Origin: Flavobacterium collinsii
GTDB lineage: Bacteria > Bacteroidota > Bacteroidia > Flavobacteriales > Flavobacteriaceae
Reading direction: 5' to 3'
Length of the DNA stretch: 64,000 bases
Assembly: GCF_902804485.1 (NCBI RefSeq)
Contig: NZ_CADCST010000067.1
Location: 1 to 64,000, forward strand
Part shown: piece by piece, positions 1-7,838 of the stretch
Numbering within the stretch: position 1 is the stretch's first letter
Layout: every line of letters begins with the position of its first letter
The notes under the pieces: generated by a model
Told to the model about the DNA's origin: nothing
What the model saw: the letters and a program-made list of their open reading frames with translations, nothing else
The model's database searches: none
Position numbers and translations under genes: made by a program

Positions 1-87
1 TATTTATACTATTATAATCATGAAAGACCACATCAGGGAATTGATGGAAAAAAGCCAATTGAAATGATAAATCCGTTACCGAAATAA
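1..87 (+). CDS. Transposase / integrase catalytic domain, C-terminal end (partial)
   Basis: The frame open from base 1 encodes 28 residues and stops at TAA 85-87. It contains YYNHERPHQGIDGKKP followed by IEM, the classic end of the DDE integrase core (rve) of IS3/IS481-type transposases: the catalytic Glu lies upstream, followed by a Y-N-x-x-R-P-H-Q-x-L/I-x-G-x-x-P tail. The rest of the gene lies outside the window, so I cannot say whether the element is intact. It sits directly before a repeat-rich non-coding stretch, which fits an insertion hotspot. Family assignment to IS3 versus IS481 is not possible from this tail. Confidence 0.8.
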   Translation, partial: YLYYYNHERPHQGIDGKKPIEMINPLPK

Positions 88-546
88 GTAACTTTTACAA
101 TTTCGACGAAGGAGAAATCACATACGCCAATCAGCAAAGATTGACGACCTCTATTGCGGAGTTTCTAATGCGATCTCTCCTGCGTCGAGATGACAAAACT
201 GTGGCTAAGACTAATTGTAAAAAGCAAAAATCTGCAGAATCTGCGTGAAACAAAACCGCCAATCTTTGTCGAGTTCCGTTTGTGATTCTTCGTTCCTCAG
301 AATGACAAAATTGTACACCTGGCAATATTTATTGAAATAACAAGATTACGTCAAAACTTCGCGTCTTTGCAACTTCGCGAGAAAAAAACTAGCGTATTTT
401 GCGTAATCCCTAGCGCCCTTTGCGATAATCCTTCGACTTCGCTCAGAATAACACAAAAACAAATAATAAAACTTTAAGAAATCAATTTCATGCTGTTTGC
501 TGAAAAAACGTAATTTTGAAATTCGAAGTTCAAAAACCGAATTATT
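88..546. other. Repeat-rich non-coding stretch after the transposase tail
   Basis: No credible gene is present; short minus-strand frames here are compositional. The stretch holds a palindromic element (101-198), then at about 259-312 a related piece ending TTCCTCAGAATGACAAAATT, a stretch rich in CTTCGCG/CTTTGC words (350-385) and, at 425-452, CTTCGACTTCGCTCAGAATA. These look like degenerate copies of interspersed repeats. Any left-hand promoter of the aminopeptidase gene would lie close to 500-546, but I see no clear TAnnTTTG box. Confidence 0.6.
101..198. repeat. Palindromic interspersed element (MITE/REP-like)
   Basis: The left arm TTTCGACGAAGGAGAAATC (101-119) pairs with the right arm GATCTCTCCTGCGTCGAGA (172-190), which reads TCTCGACGCAGGAGAGATC on the other strand: 16 of 19 positions match. 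The arms flank about 50 bases, giving a roughly 100-bp element with terminal inverted repeats and no coding capacity. It begins 14 bases after a transposase stop codon. A link to a transposase is inference. Confidence 0.65.
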
Positions 547-1839
547 ATGAAATATCACCAAATAAACAGCGCTCTTTTTGTAAAAAACCGCAAAAAATTC
601 ACGGCAGAAATGAAACCTAATTCAGTTGCCGTTTTTAATTCCAATGACATTTACCCTGTTAGTGCCGACAGTACTTTGCCGTTTGCACAACACAGAGATA
701 TTTTTTATCTGAGCGGTGTAGACCAGGAAGAAAGTATTTTGCTTTTGTTTCCCGATGCTCCTTACGAGAGTCAAAAAGAAATTCTTTTCCTGAAAGAAAC
801 CAGCGAACACATTGCAATCTGGGAAGGTGAAAAACTGACTAAAGAACGTGCTTTTCAGGTTTCAGGAATCAGAACGGTGTATTGGTTACAGGATTTTCAT
901 AAAATTTTGAACGAAATGATGACGTATGCCGATACGATGTACATTAACACTAACGAACATTACCGTGCAACTGTTGAAACAGAAACCCGTGAAGCTCGTT
1001 TTGTAAAATGGTGGAAAGAGCATTATCCGGCACACAATGTAGCAAAAAGCAACCCGATTTTACAACGCCTTCGTTCTGTAAAAGAAAGTGAAGAACTTGA
1101 TTTGATTCAGCAAGCTTGTGATATTACCGAAAAAGGTTTCCGCAGATTATTATCATTTGTAAAACCAAATGTTACCGAATATGAAATCGAAGCGGAATTG
1201 ATTCATGAATTTATCCGTAACCGTTCTAAAGGTTTTGCTTACACCCCAATTATTGCCTCAGGAAACAATGCGAATGTTTTGCATTATATCGAAAACAATC
1301 AGCAATGTAAAGACGGAGATTTAATTTTACTGGATGTTGCTGCCGAATATGCGAACTATTCCAGCGATTTATCACGTACAATTCCGGTTTCAGGAAGATA
1401 TACCGAAAGACAAAAAGCAGTTTACAATGCCGTTTTGAGAGTAAAAAACGAAGCTACAAAAATGTTGACTCCGGGAACTCTTTGGAAGCAATACCATGTT
1501 GAAGTGGGTAAAATCATGACCTCTGAATTACTTGGCTTAGGTTTGATCGACAAAGCCGATGTTCAGAACGAAAATCCGGAATGGCCAGCCTACAAAAAAT
1601 ATTTTATGCACGGAACATCTCACCACATGGGACTGGACACGCACGACTACGGATTACTTCACGAACCAATGAAGGCCAATATGGTTTTTACCGTTGAACC
1701 GGGAATCTACATTCCAGCCGAAGGATTCGGAATTCGTTTAGAAGACAACGTTGTGGTACAGGAAAAAGGAGAACCTTTTAACCTGATGCGTAATATTCCG
1801 ATTGAAGCTGACGAGATTGAAAGCTTGATGAATGAATAA
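547..1839 (+). CDS. pepP: Xaa-Pro aminopeptidase (aminopeptidase P family, M24B)
   Basis: This cytoplasmic metallopeptidase removes an N-terminal residue that precedes proline. The 430-residue protein has the two-domain layout of the family: an N-terminal creatinase-like domain (about 1-170) and a pita-bread catalytic domain (about 180-420). The five metal ligands can be placed: Asp263 (LLDVAA), Asp274 (SSDLSRT), His359 or His360 (HGTSHHMG), Glu384 (TVEPGIYI) and Glu399 (IRLEDNVV). Length is normal for bacterial aminopeptidase P. The ATG at 547 leads straight into the conserved N-terminus. It is a single gene followed by a strong terminator and convergent with ferritin. Confidence 0.93.
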   Translation: MKYHQINSALFVKNRKKFTAEMKPNSVAVFNSNDIYPVSADSTLPFAQHRDIFYLSGVDQEESILLLFPDAPYESQKEILFLKETSEHIAIWEGEKLTKERAFQVSGIRTVYWLQDFHKILNEMMTYADTMYINTNEHYRATVETETREARFVKWWKEHYPAHNVAKSNPILQRLRSVKESEELDLIQQACDITEKGFRRLLSFVKPNVTEYEIEAELIHEFIRNRSKGFAYTPIIASGNNANVLHYIENNQQCKDGDLILLDVAAEYANYSSDLSRTIPVSGRYTERQKAVYNAVLRVKNEATKMLTPGTLWKQYHVEVGKIMTSELLGLGLIDKADVQNENPEWPAYKKYFMHGTSHHMGLDTHDYGLLHEPMKANMVFTVEPGIYIPAEGFGIRLEDNVVVQEKGEPFNLMRNIPIEADEIESLMNE

Positions 1840-1844
1840 ATAGA

Positions 1845-1879
1845 AAAAAGCCCTTAATAAAATTTATTAAGGGCTTTTT
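1845..1879. terminator. Bidirectional intrinsic terminator
   Basis: AAAAAGCCCTTAATAAA pairs perfectly with TTTATTAAGGGCTTTTT, with A/T runs on both sides. It sits between the convergent aminopeptidase and ferritin genes and probably serves both. Confidence 0.9.
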
Positions 1880-1898
1880 CAATTTTATAAATCAACTA

Positions 1899-2417
1899 TT
1901 ATGCGATTTTTGCGATTTGCACATCCAACTGGAATTTGCCGGCAGCTTCACTTTCATCAATCAACTCAAAAAGCTCTAAAGCTCTTCTTGCGTTTTTCTC
2001 TTCTTCTCTCTGCTCAGCAACATACCACATCATAAAATCTTCTGTAGCATAGTCATTTTCAGCTCTACATTTTGCAATTACTTTATTCACTGCTTGTGTA
2101 ACTGCAATTTCATTCTGCAAAGCAATTTCAAATACTTCTCTTAAAGAAGCAAATTCCTGCTGCACTTCCGGAACAGACGGCGTAATGGCAATCCCTCCCA
2201 TATCTGTAATATATTTGAAAACTTTTAGGAAATGCTCTCTTTCTTCTTCGGCTTGTTTGTACAAATAAGATGCTGTATTAGCATAACCATTTCTATCTAA
2301 CCATGCAGCCATAGCTAAATATTTGTTAGAAGCGTCACTTTCTAATTTTGCTTGTAAGTTTAATATATTTTCTACACTTTCAACTAATGAAGTACGTGTT
2401 CTTAATAAATCTTTCAT
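1899..2417 (-). CDS. ftnA: Ferritin (non-haem iron storage)
   Basis: A cytoplasmic iron-storage protein of 172 residues, the usual length for bacterial FtnA. It is a four-helix bundle with di-iron ferroxidase ligands that align with those of E. coli FtnA: Glu26, then Glu59 and His62 in AEEEREH, with further acidic ligands in the QNEIAVTQ and EQREEEKN helices. The usual haem-binding methionine context of bacterioferritin is not seen, so ferritin is preferred. The upstream sequence at 2444-2452 reads TAATTTTTG on the minus strand, close to but not exactly a TAnnTTTG box. It is a single gene. Confidence 0.93.
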   Translation of the reverse strand: MKDLLRTRTSLVESVENILNLQAKLESDASNKYLAMAAWLDRNGYANTASYLYKQAEEEREHFLKVFKYITDMGGIAITPSVPEVQQEFASLREVFEIALQNEIAVTQAVNKVIAKCRAENDYATEDFMMWYVAEQREEEKNARRALELFELIDESEAAGKFQLDVQIAKIA

Positions 2418-2506
2418 ATCCTCTAATTTTTATATCTGTAAAATTACAAAAATTAAAGAAGGCTCCTCCAACTCCTTGAAAATTTGGATTTGATCTAAGT
2501 AAGAAT

Positions 2507-2863
2507 CTAAATAAGCTCTACGTTTACAATGTTACAAAGCATAGAATGTAAAGTGAGGGTAAATTTAGTTCCGTTTAATAAATCTCTTAACTGCACTATT
2601 TCACAGATAGTAAGATTTCTGGAAAAATTTCTTTTGGTGGTTTCAATCAATTGTGCGTCTGACCGGTCAGATAAGTCATAAAGCATATTAAGAATGTCAA
2701 CGCTATTAACCTTTCTTTGAAAAATCAAAAAATCATGAATTTTGTAACTTGACACTGTATCAACAAAATTGATAATTATACTATTGGTCAAATCACATTG
2801 ATAACTATATCCTTTTTCGGTTTCAAATAATACTTTGGTGGTCAAATCACTAACTAACGCCAT
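2507..2863 (-). CDS. Hypothetical protein, 118 aa
   Basis: I do not recognise this family. The product is soluble, with no signal peptide or membrane segment. It begins with a short beta-rich stretch (ALVSDLTTKVLFETEKGYSY) followed by alternating beta and helical segments; a C-terminal part rich in Leu, Thr and Cys could pack into a small alpha/beta domain. It has its own likely promoter (2887-2894), which together with normal codon use supports a real gene. It is transcribed towards ferritin with a 90-base gap and no clear terminator, so read-through is possible. Confidence 0.6.
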   Translation of the reverse strand: MALVSDLTTKVLFETEKGYSYQCDLTNSIIINFVDTVSSYKIHDFLIFQRKVNSVDILNMLYDLSDRSDAQLIETTKRNFSRNLTICEIVQLRDLLNGTKFTLTLHSMLCNIVNVELI

Positions 2864-2886
2864 TCTGATAAAATATAATAACGTTG

Positions 2887-2894
2887 CAAAAATA
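2887..2894 (-). promoter_or_regulatory. Bacteroidota -7 box for the 118-aa gene
   Basis: The minus strand reads TATTTTTG, a match to TAnnTTTG. The predicted start of transcription near 2880 gives a leader of about 17 bases. No clear -33 TTTG lies at the expected spacing. Confidence 0.5.
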
Positions 2895-3043
2895 TAGAAT
2901 TTAAAGCAATAAAAAACATAATTAAGACTAATTTAAAATAACAAAATCATTTAATCTTCTTAAAAACAACGGTAACTCACTAAAGAGTGTAACATTCTAC
3001 GGCATTATTAGTCTAATTTTAAAAACAGATAAATTAAGAAATT

Positions 3044-3847
3044 ATGCAAGCACACGAAATAGATTATCAGATTTTTGGTGAAGAAATGCAATATGTTGAA
3101 ATAGAACTGGACCCGCAGGAAATTGTAATTGCCGAAGCCGGCAGTTTCATGATGATGGAAAACAATATCCAGATGGAAACGATATTTGGAGACGGTTCTC
3201 AACAGCAAGGCTCAGGTTTGTTTGGCAAACTTTTAAACGCAGGAAAAAGAGTTCTTACCGGCGAAAGTTTATTTATGACAGCATTTTTAAACCAAGGCAC
3301 TAGCAAAAGCAAAGTTTCATTTGCGTCGCCATATCCTGGAAAAATCCTTCCAATTGATTTAACAGAATTTCAAGGCAAATTTATCTGCCAAAAAAGCTCG
3401 TTTTTATGCGCTGCTAAAGGTGTTTCTGTCGGAATAGAATTTTCTCAGAAACTTGGACGTGGTTTATTTGGCGGTGAAGGCTTTATTATGCAAAAAATCG
3501 AAGGAGATGGAATGGCATTTGTACATTCGGGCGGAACAATGGCCAAAAAAGTATTGGGACCAGGCGAAGTCCTAAAAGTAGATACGGGATGCATCATTGG
3601 TTTTACCAAAGATGTAAATTATGATATTGAATTTATTGGCGGAATTAAGAATTCTATTTTTGGCGGCGAAGGATTATTTTATGCCACATTAAAAGGTCCC
3701 GGAACGGTTTACATACAATCATTGCCTTTCTCGAGACTGGCTGACCGCATTATTGCATCTGCACCAAAATCTGGCGGAAACAGCCGCGAAGAAGGCAGTC
3801 TTCTTGGCGGATTAGGAAATCTTTTAGATGGTGATAACCGATTTTAA
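3044..3847 (+). CDS. AIM24 / TIGR00266 family protein
   Basis: A 267-residue protein of the AIM24 family, whose bacterial members have no firm biochemical role (the yeast member affects mitochondrial organisation). Visible family features are repeated glycine-rich beta segments: GSFMMME near residue 30, LFGGEGFIMQKIEGDG near 145, TGCIIGFT near 188 and IFGGEGLFYATLKGPG near 205. They build the duplicated double-stranded beta-helix fold. There is no signal peptide, so it is likely cytosolic. It is monocistronic and followed by a terminator at 3853-3880. Confidence 0.85.
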   Translation: MQAHEIDYQIFGEEMQYVEIELDPQEIVIAEAGSFMMMENNIQMETIFGDGSQQQGSGLFGKLLNAGKRVLTGESLFMTAFLNQGTSKSKVSFASPYPGKILPIDLTEFQGKFICQKSSFLCAAKGVSVGIEFSQKLGRGLFGGEGFIMQKIEGDGMAFVHSGGTMAKKVLGPGEVLKVDTGCIIGFTKDVNYDIEFIGGIKNSIFGGEGLFYATLKGPGTVYIQSLPFSRLADRIIASAPKSGGNSREEGSLLGGLGNLLDGDNRF

Positions 3848-3852
3848 TTTGT

Positions 3853-3885
3853 AATGGCTTTCAGAAATGGAAGCCATTTTTATTT
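3853..3885 (+). terminator. Intrinsic terminator after the AIM24-family gene
   Basis: AATGGCTTTC and GGAAGCCATT form a 10-bp stem (one G-T pair) with loop AGAAAT, followed by TTTATTT. Confidence 0.8.
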
Positions 3886-3981
3886 CGTTCACAAACCCTA
3901 TTTTGCTATAAATAAATTTATTCCAGTTTTAAAGATTTCCCAATTAAATCAAGACATCTCGATATTTTACTTCAGCTTTCT

Positions 3982-3989
3982 TAACTTTG
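3982..3989 (+). promoter_or_regulatory. -7 box for the alpha/beta hydrolase gene
   Basis: TAACTTTG matches TAnnTTTG. It lies 25 bases before the TTG start at 4015, implying a leader under 20 bases. No good -33 element is visible. Confidence 0.45.
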
Positions 3990-4014
3990 TGCCTGACAAC
4001 AAAAAAAGTTCATT

Positions 4015-4791
4015 TTGAAAACGCTTTTATACAAAAATACCAAAATATCATACTCAGATTCGGGAACTGGAAATACAATTGTTTTACTTCACGGCTTTCT
4101 GGAAAACAAAAAAATGTGGAAAGACTATGTTGATTTTTTCTCCGAAAAACATCGCATCATTACGATCGATTTACTGGGACACGGCGAGTCAGATTCTTTG
4201 GGATATGTACATGCAATGGAAGACAATGCCAATGCTGTTCACGAAGTTCTAAATCACTTAAAAATTGAGAAAGCTACAATCGTTGGACATTCGATGGGAG
4301 GTTACGTAGGTTTGGCTTTCGCCGAATTATTCCCAAAAAGTATCCGAAAACTCGTTTTACTCAATTCTACTTCAAGAGAAGACAGTGCTGAGAAAAAAAT
4401 CAACCGAACACGTGCAATCAAAGCGGTCAAACAAAACTACATAACATTCGTAAGCCTTGCCATTGGCAACTTGTTTAGCGAAAACAATCGAATCCTATTA
4501 CAAGACGAAATTGAGAAAGTCAAAATTCAAGCCCTAAAAACTCCGTTACAAGGAATTGTTGCTTCTTTGGAAGGGATGAAAATTAGAAAAGACAGAGAAG
4601 CACTCCTTCATCAGAATTTGTTTCCGGTCTTATTGATTTTAGGCAAAAAAGACCCTGTTTTAAATTATGAAGAAAGCATCACCCAAATCAATGACACTAC
4701 AGCTGAACTGGTTTCTTTTGAAGACGGTCACATGAGCCATATTGAAAACAAAGAAGAACTCAAAACCATATTATTAGGTTTTTTCGAATAA
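4015..4791 (+). CDS. Alpha/beta hydrolase
   Basis: A 258-residue serine hydrolase of the MenH/BioH-like type; the substrate cannot be read from sequence. The oxyanion region LLHGFLEN is near residue 25, the nucleophile elbow GHSMGG places Ser93, the acid is in LGKKDPV near 212 and the catalytic His is in GHMSHIE near 240, so the full triad is present. There is no signal peptide. The start is a TTG at 4015: no in-frame ATG is nearby, the protein begins directly with the first beta strand (KTLLYKNTKISY), and a -7 box lies 25 bases upstream. It is a single gene. Confidence 0.85.
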   Translation: MKTLLYKNTKISYSDSGTGNTIVLLHGFLENKKMWKDYVDFFSEKHRIITIDLLGHGESDSLGYVHAMEDNANAVHEVLNHLKIEKATIVGHSMGGYVGLAFAELFPKSIRKLVLLNSTSREDSAEKKINRTRAIKAVKQNYITFVSLAIGNLFSENNRILLQDEIEKVKIQALKTPLQGIVASLEGMKIRKDREALLHQNLFPVLLILGKKDPVLNYEESITQINDTTAELVSFEDGHMSHIENKEELKTILLGFFE

Positions 4792-4846
4792 ATCAGGAAA
4801 ATATAATTATCCAGCTTATAAAACTCTAAGTCTCTAAGAAGTTTAA

Positions 4847-4960
4847 CCAGGAGCTATTTCCTGCTGTCCGCTATATCTTTTTAGGCAGAAGATTTATGCT
4901 AAACCAAAAAACTTCCTGATTGCCTAAAAAGGATGCCGCTTCCATCAGGGCTAGGGCATC
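4847..4960. repeat. Interspersed intergenic repeat with internal hairpin
   Basis: Between two convergent genes, GGAGCTATTTCCTGCTGTCC (4850-4869) leads to CTTTTTAGGCA (4877-4887), which pairs perfectly with TGCCTAAAAAG (4921-4931); then GATGCCGCTTCCATCAGGG follows. The conserved-looking ends with a hairpin in the middle, GC-richer than the surroundings and without coding capacity, resemble a dispersed element I recall from flavobacterial intergenic regions. That recollection is not verified here. Confidence 0.55.
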
Positions 4961-5009
4961 CGGTTTCAAGAAGAAAATTCAATAGGTTAACCATTAATAG
5001 TTCGATGGT

Positions 5010-7775
5010 TTAATCTATCTTTTCTTCAAAAGGAATATCCATATTAAAGATTTCTTTTAGCAACACCACAATCTCTTCCAGATAGCTGTTTAAGATCTCA
5101 TTCGTAACGGTAACATTCAATTCCTTATCTTCTTTAAATCCAAAAGGCAAAAATCCTGATTTTAGATTTTTAAAAGATATAATCCCAACTTCAATCGGAA
5201 TATCACCCGCTTCCTTTTCAAACATGAACGCATAGGCCAAAACCTGAATAATTTTATCATTTTTAAGCTCCTGAGTCAATCCGTTCCAGGATTTAAGGAT
5301 AACGTTCGTCTTTTCAACTTTTCCGGTCTTATAATCAATAATTCTGATTTTACCGTTGCGCAATTCAATTCGATCCACATTTCCTTTAATCAAAACCGGA
5401 AATGGCAGATCCGGATGATGCAACTCACGTTCGTATGTTTCTTCTAATGCAATGATCTTAACGGCATCACCATTCTTAAGAGACTCCAGTTCCATTTTTA
5501 AAAAATTGGAGACGTTTCGTTTTGCTACTTCAAAGGCCAGAAGATTACGTCCTTTTTTAATTTCTCCTTCTTTATAGACCAGTTTAAATTGTTTTAAGAC
5601 TTCATCATCCAGTAATTTGAAGCAATTTTCAAGATCCGCTTCCGAGATAAACTTTCCGATAAAAGGTTCGTATAAAGTCTTTAATGTTTCATGAATTATG
5701 GTACCAAGGGTATTCAAAGCGATGTTCTCCTCTACCTCTTCAACCTCTCGAATTCGAAGTATTTTTTGAAAATAAAAGTCAATCGGATTTCTAATGTAAC
5801 TCGTCAAAGCCGAAGGCGAAAAACCCGCGAGTGCAATTTCTTTTAAACGATCCATTACAGCCTCGGATTTCGGGACCATCATTGGCTGATAAGCCGTTGT
5901 TGGTAAAACCGGGTTATAGATATCAAAAGTCAAATTGTGTTTGTGTTGTTTTTCTACTTCCAGCTGCGTGATGAAACGGCTGCGTTCTCCGGCATCCAGT
6001 CCGTCATTTTCGGTATTATAAATCAAATAGATGTTTTTAGCCCTCTGCAATAAATGATAAAAGTGGTAGGTATAAATAGCGTCTTTCTCTTTAAAAGTTG
6101 GCAAACCTAATTCGTTTTTAACGTCATAAGGAATAAATGAATTTTGAGATTTCCCGGCCGGGAATTTCCCTTCATTCATAGACGTTACGATTACGGTATC
6201 AAAATCCAGCACACGGCTTTCAAGGACACCCATAATCTGCAAACCACGCAAAGGCTCCCCTTCAAACGAAACTTCTGCAACATCGATAATTTGTTTATAG
6301 ATCGCATGCAAAGTATCTATATTGTCGATATGATTGTGTTTTGTATAATAATTAATCAGCTTATTAATTACTTTAAAAACCGCATAAACAAAAGCCTTGG
6401 CAATTTTTTCCTCTTCATTGTCATTGCTAAAATTCTCTTTTATCAGAAGTAAAAGTGCAGAAACATTTTCAAGAACAGCAATCGATCCGCTTTCCCACTT
6501 TTGGAAAAGCAATTTAAACAATGGAGACGGATTTAGATTAAGTTCCAAAACCCGGTTATGCGTAATAAAAGTGTAATTATTCTCCTTGATAATCCGCACT
6601 AAATTACCGGCATTCGCATACGGTTCAACCAACGGATGCGTCAGGATATCAAGTATATCTTTATAATAAAAAACATAACTTTCCCCTTTACGCGAAAGCG
6701 CATTAGTGTGCATTCTGAACAATTTTGCAATTAATATCTGCGACGGGTTGTTCTTTCCGGAATATCCCATCGTAATATTCAAACTTCCAACCGAAGAAGG
6801 CAGCGAATATAAAATTGGCATCAGCAAATTTTCCTCACCAAGCACAATAGCCACTTTATCAAGAGCAGTTGCTGGGTTCTCTGTAATAATATTTTCGATA
6901 ATACTACCCGCCAATTTTGCCTGACCAATAGTTTTGGGTGTACCAATTATCTGAATGTTTTTAGACTGCGAAAAATCATCTACAATCCACTCAAACGGGT
7001 TAGCTTTATAATGTTTCCAATTTTCTTTAAAACGTCTGACAAAGAGTCCCGCATCATGATAAGGATCGTTCAGAAAAGTCTGATCGACATCCCAATAAAT
7101 TTTAGCTTGGCCTAAAGCCAAAAGATGCTGAACAATTTTTTCTTCAGCTGCATTTAAAGCATTAAATCCCGCAAAAATAAAACTTCGTTTTGAAACTGTA
7201 TTCGAAAAGTGATTAAGGTTGTTTACCGCCTCACGATAAATCAGTCCCTGATAGCCAATTGATTTATTAAGCAAATGATTGTACAACGAATCATAATACA
7301 ACGGAAGAAGTTTCCAGAAATCAATATAATTTTCTAAAAGTTTGGTTTTATTTTCAACCTCAATCCCCCATTTTTTGATATCTTCAATATCGCTCAAGTA
7401 AGACAAAACATGGGAAGGATCTAAAAGATAACGATCGATTTCGTTAAAATCCTGCAGCAGTGTTTTCGCCCAATTGGCAAACAATTCAAAGGACTGCTGC
7501 TGTTGTTTTTCGGTTACAGAAAGATAAACTTCATAAAACTCAAACAAAAGTTCAATTGAATCAACCGACCTGATCGACGCTACATCTTGCACAAAATCTT
7601 CAATACTAATAATTTCAGGAGAGAGTATCGTTTTCTTAGTCTCATTTTTCAGGGCTTCGATTAAAAAAACTTTCGCTCTTTTATTAGGTAAAATAATGGT
7701 TGTTTCAGCAAGTTTAGCCGAATAATCCTGAATTATAACAGTCGCTATTTTTCCGAGAAAGGAAGTGTTTATCAT
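5010..7775 (-). CDS. AddB-like inactivated helicase / PD-(D/E)XK nuclease
   Basis: This is probably the AddB-like partner of the AddA-like protein at 10690-13848, in double-strand-break end resection. The 921-residue protein has a degenerate superfamily-I helicase-like body (conserved SMNEGKFP and YLIYNTENDGLD near residues 540-610). A C-terminal RecB-type nuclease domain follows: LGTIIHETL, IKGNVDRIEL, IIDYKTGK and a QVLAYAF helix. The cysteines that hold the Fe-S cluster in characterised AddB proteins are absent: the SPSALTSYIRNP segment has Asn where Cys is usual, and the protein ends at IPFEEKID without a CxxC tail. A TTG reading from 7802 would start inside a terminator, so I chose the ATG at 7775. 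Confidence 0.82.
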   Translation of the reverse strand: MINTSFLGKIATVIIQDYSAKLAETTIILPNKRAKVFLIEALKNETKKTILSPEIISIEDFVQDVASIRSVDSIELLFEFYEVYLSVTEKQQQQSFELFANWAKTLLQDFNEIDRYLLDPSHVLSYLSDIEDIKKWGIEVENKTKLLENYIDFWKLLPLYYDSLYNHLLNKSIGYQGLIYREAVNNLNHFSNTVSKRSFIFAGFNALNAAEEKIVQHLLALGQAKIYWDVDQTFLNDPYHDAGLFVRRFKENWKHYKANPFEWIVDDFSQSKNIQIIGTPKTIGQAKLAGSIIENIITENPATALDKVAIVLGEENLLMPILYSLPSSVGSLNITMGYSGKNNPSQILIAKLFRMHTNALSRKGESYVFYYKDILDILTHPLVEPYANAGNLVRIIKENNYTFITHNRVLELNLNPSPLFKLLFQKWESGSIAVLENVSALLLLIKENFSNDNEEEKIAKAFVYAVFKVINKLINYYTKHNHIDNIDTLHAIYKQIIDVAEVSFEGEPLRGLQIMGVLESRVLDFDTVIVTSMNEGKFPAGKSQNSFIPYDVKNELGLPTFKEKDAIYTYHFYHLLQRAKNIYLIYNTENDGLDAGERSRFITQLEVEKQHKHNLTFDIYNPVLPTTAYQPMMVPKSEAVMDRLKEIALAGFSPSALTSYIRNPIDFYFQKILRIREVEEVEENIALNTLGTIIHETLKTLYEPFIGKFISEADLENCFKLLDDEVLKQFKLVYKEGEIKKGRNLLAFEVAKRNVSNFLKMELESLKNGDAVKIIALEETYERELHHPDLPFPVLIKGNVDRIELRNGKIRIIDYKTGKVEKTNVILKSWNGLTQELKNDKIIQVLAYAFMFEKEAGDIPIEVGIISFKNLKSGFLPFGFKEDKELNVTVTNEILNSYLEEIVVLLKEIFNMDIPFEEKID

Positions 7776-7789
7776 TTGATAAAAATAAA

Positions 7790-7817
7790 AAAAGCCATTC
7801 AATTAAGAATGGCTTTT
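7790..7817 (-). terminator. Terminator of ompA, abutting the next start codon
   Basis: On the minus strand AAAAGCCATTC, loop TTAATT, GAATGGCTTTT, then a T-rich run. The next gene's ATG (7775) lies about 15 bases beyond the stem, so part of its leader is the terminator U-tract. Confidence 0.85.
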
Positions 7818-7838
7818 AGTATTTATTTAGAAAGTAAA

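Noticed and set aside
131..561. Two minus-strand open frames upstream of pepP
   Set aside because: They run through palindromic repeat DNA, have odd composition (Arg/Ser/Phe rich) and no promoter; the repeats explain the open frames.
7776..7802. TTG start at 7802 for the AddB-like protein
   Set aside because: The extra nine codons lie in the ompA terminator stem and U-tract.
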